NCBI GenBank assembly: GCA_950073045.1
Contig: CATMQD010000007.1
Coordinates: 1-39,966 of the forward strand
Direction of reading: 5' to 3'
Length of the DNA stretch: 39,966 nucleotides
DNA from: an uncultured Flavobacteriales bacterium
Lineage (GTDB): Bacteria; Bacteroidota; Bacteroidia; Flavobacteriales; Schleiferiaceae
Shown here: positions 39,039 to 39,966 of the stretch, piece by piece
How the letters are laid out: the number at the start of each line of letters is the position of its first letter
How positions within the stretch are numbered: the first letter of the stretch is position 1
The notes under the pieces: model-generated
What the model was told of the DNA's origin: nothing
Databases searched by the model: none
Seen by the model: the letters and a program-made list of their open reading frames with translations, nothing else
Made by a program: the position numbers and the translations under genes

Positions 39039-39966
39039 TTATTCAGTAATCCAATTAGCTCGATCAGCCTGAGCGTAAGCCCATGGAGCAGCATTATTCT
39101 CAATATTAGTCATCATGGTATTGAGCGAAGGATTAGCTGCAGATTCTTCCATCACCAAATAGCGACGCATTTCTACAATAATCGACATTGGGTCGATATT
39201 TACCGGACAGGCTTCTGCGCAAGCATTACAAGTGGTACAAGCCCAAATTTCTTCGCGACTCACAAAGTCATCTAGTAAGCTACGGCCATCTTCTTCAAAT
39301 TTTCCTTTGGCATCTACAATGGCACTCACTTCCTCTAGCCGGTCGCGGGTATCCATCATTATTTTGCGAGGGGAAAGTTTTTTACCAGTTTGGTTTGCTG
39401 GGCAGGATGCTGTACAACGTCCACATTCGGTACAAGAGTAAGCATTCATCAACTGAATCTGGTGAAGATCCAAAACATCTTTGGCACCAAATCGCGAAGG
39501 TTCTTCAGCTGGTGCATCTTCGGCAGGAGCGGCAAAAGGATCAGCATTGGGATCCATCATTAATTCCACTTCTTTTTTAACGCTCTCCATATTATTAAAC
39601 TGTCCGGCTGGCTCTAATTTGCTATGCCAAACATTTGGGAAAGCCATAATCACGTGGAAGTGCTTGGAATAGGGGAGGTAATTTAAAAAGGCTAAAATGC
39701 CGAGGATGTGGAACCACCAAGCAGCACGCTCAACAATATGCAGAGTAGCTTGATCCATTCCAGAAAAAATCGGGGCTAACTGTGAACTAACTAGCCAACC
39801 ATCTACATTATTCCCTTCGATATTTGCTTCGGCCGCACCTAAAAGCAAAAGGGCGAACATCAATACTAATTCGATAAAAAGGATATAGTTACCATCCTTC
39901 TTGGCCCATCCTTTAAGTTCCTTAAAACGGGGTACAGTGCCAATGTTACGGCGATAAAGGAATACT
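39039..39966 (-). CDS. Membrane 4Fe-4S protein, HdrC/NarI-like, 5' end outside window
   Basis: The frame stays open to the window edge (VFLYRRNIGTVPRFKELKGWAKKDGNYILFIELVLMFALLLL), so the track start at 39863 is internal and the N-terminus is missing. The visible part has two membrane segments (ILFIELVLMFALLLLGAA and AAWWFHILGILAFLNYLPYSKHFHVIM, whose His residues resemble b-heme ligands of NarI-like domains), then a ferredoxin domain with two clusters: CTECGRCTASCPANQTGKKLSP and CTTCNACAEACPVNIDPMSIIVEMRR. It likely takes electrons to or from quinones together with the CCG-domain protein encoded downstream. Confidence 0.85.
   Translation of the reverse strand, partial: VFLYRRNIGTVPRFKELKGWAKKDGNYILFIELVLMFALLLLGAAEANIEGNNVDGWLVSSQLAPIFSGMDQATLHIVERAAWWFHILGILAFLNYLPYSKHFHVIMAFPNVWHSKLEPAGQFNNMESVKKEVELMMDPNADPFAAPAEDAPAEEPSRFGAKDVLDLHQIQLMNAYSCTECGRCTASCPANQTGKKLSPRKIMMDTRDRLEEVSAIVDAKGKFEEDGRSLLDDFVSREEIWACTTCNACAEACPVNIDPMSIIVEMRRYLVMEESAANPSLNTMMTNIENNAAPWAYAQADRANWITE

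Overview
The window looks like a chromosomal segment of a marine-type Bacteroidota, most likely Flavobacteriales (Cryomorphaceae/Schleiferiaceae-like; this finer placement is a guess). Support comes from a cell-surface protein with a type B type-IX-secretion C-terminal domain, many short-signal lipoproteins, a LruC-domain protein, a DUF5723-type barrel, a CcmB-C-D-E-F cluster, the Fe-S protein / 'ABC transporter ATPase' neighbourhood typical of the phylum, and several TAnnTTTG promoter boxes. No tRNA, rRNA, CRISPR array, insertion sequence or prophage was found. Genes are tightly packed, with one gene-poor stretch (3705-4356).

Region by region. 1-5166: end of a tricorn-like S41 protease, a secreted C1B (bleomycin-hydrolase-like) peptidase, a lipoprotein/LruC pair, a spacer with a small candidate ORF, a strong terminator and a REP-like palindromic repeat, then an orphan lipoprotein. 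5369-6779: a tandem SnoaL-domain lipoprotein divergent from an HxlR regulator. 6994-12196: accessory envelope genes, including a serine-hydrolase homologue that has lost its catalytic segments, a TlpA-like thioredoxin lipoprotein, a DUF6933-like protein, a small two-helix membrane ORF with a damaged or unusual start, a SIMPL lipoprotein and an unknown lipoprotein. 12280-14540: hutI-hutG (histidine degradation). 14613-19554: a coupled operon of a large lipoprotein, an outer-membrane barrel and an orphan family-5 solute-binding lipoprotein. 19816-22003: a KamA-like radical SAM enzyme and a zinc-ribbon membrane protein.

22046-26303 (minus): DUF2520 Rossmann protein, KdsC-like HAD phosphatase, UbiA prenyltransferase and Maf pyrophosphatase in an overlapping operon, followed by NhaC. 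26383-28320: a large surface protein sorted by T9SS. 28317-32662 (minus): ccmB-C-D-E-F for cytochrome c maturation, with a CxxxY variant of CcmE and no ccmA, ccmG or ccmH nearby. 32707-34117 (minus): DUF1835 protein and a lipoprotein glutathione peroxidase with a clear terminator, divergent from mtaB. 34245-36687: mtaB, a small ABM-like protein and an inositol-monophosphatase-family enzyme. 36684-39966 (minus): membrane Fe-S protein (cut by the window end), HAD protein, lipoprotein, CCG-domain Fe-S protein and a conserved protein often misnamed 'ABC transporter ATPase'; the two Fe-S proteins probably form a quinone-linked electron-transfer module.

Most of the window is ordinary core genome. 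The best leads are the catalytically dead serine hydrolase, the CcmE variant in an incomplete ccm cluster, the lipoprotein-barrel-binding-protein operon, the small membrane ORF without a normal start, the REP-like element and a set of apparently leaderless start sites.
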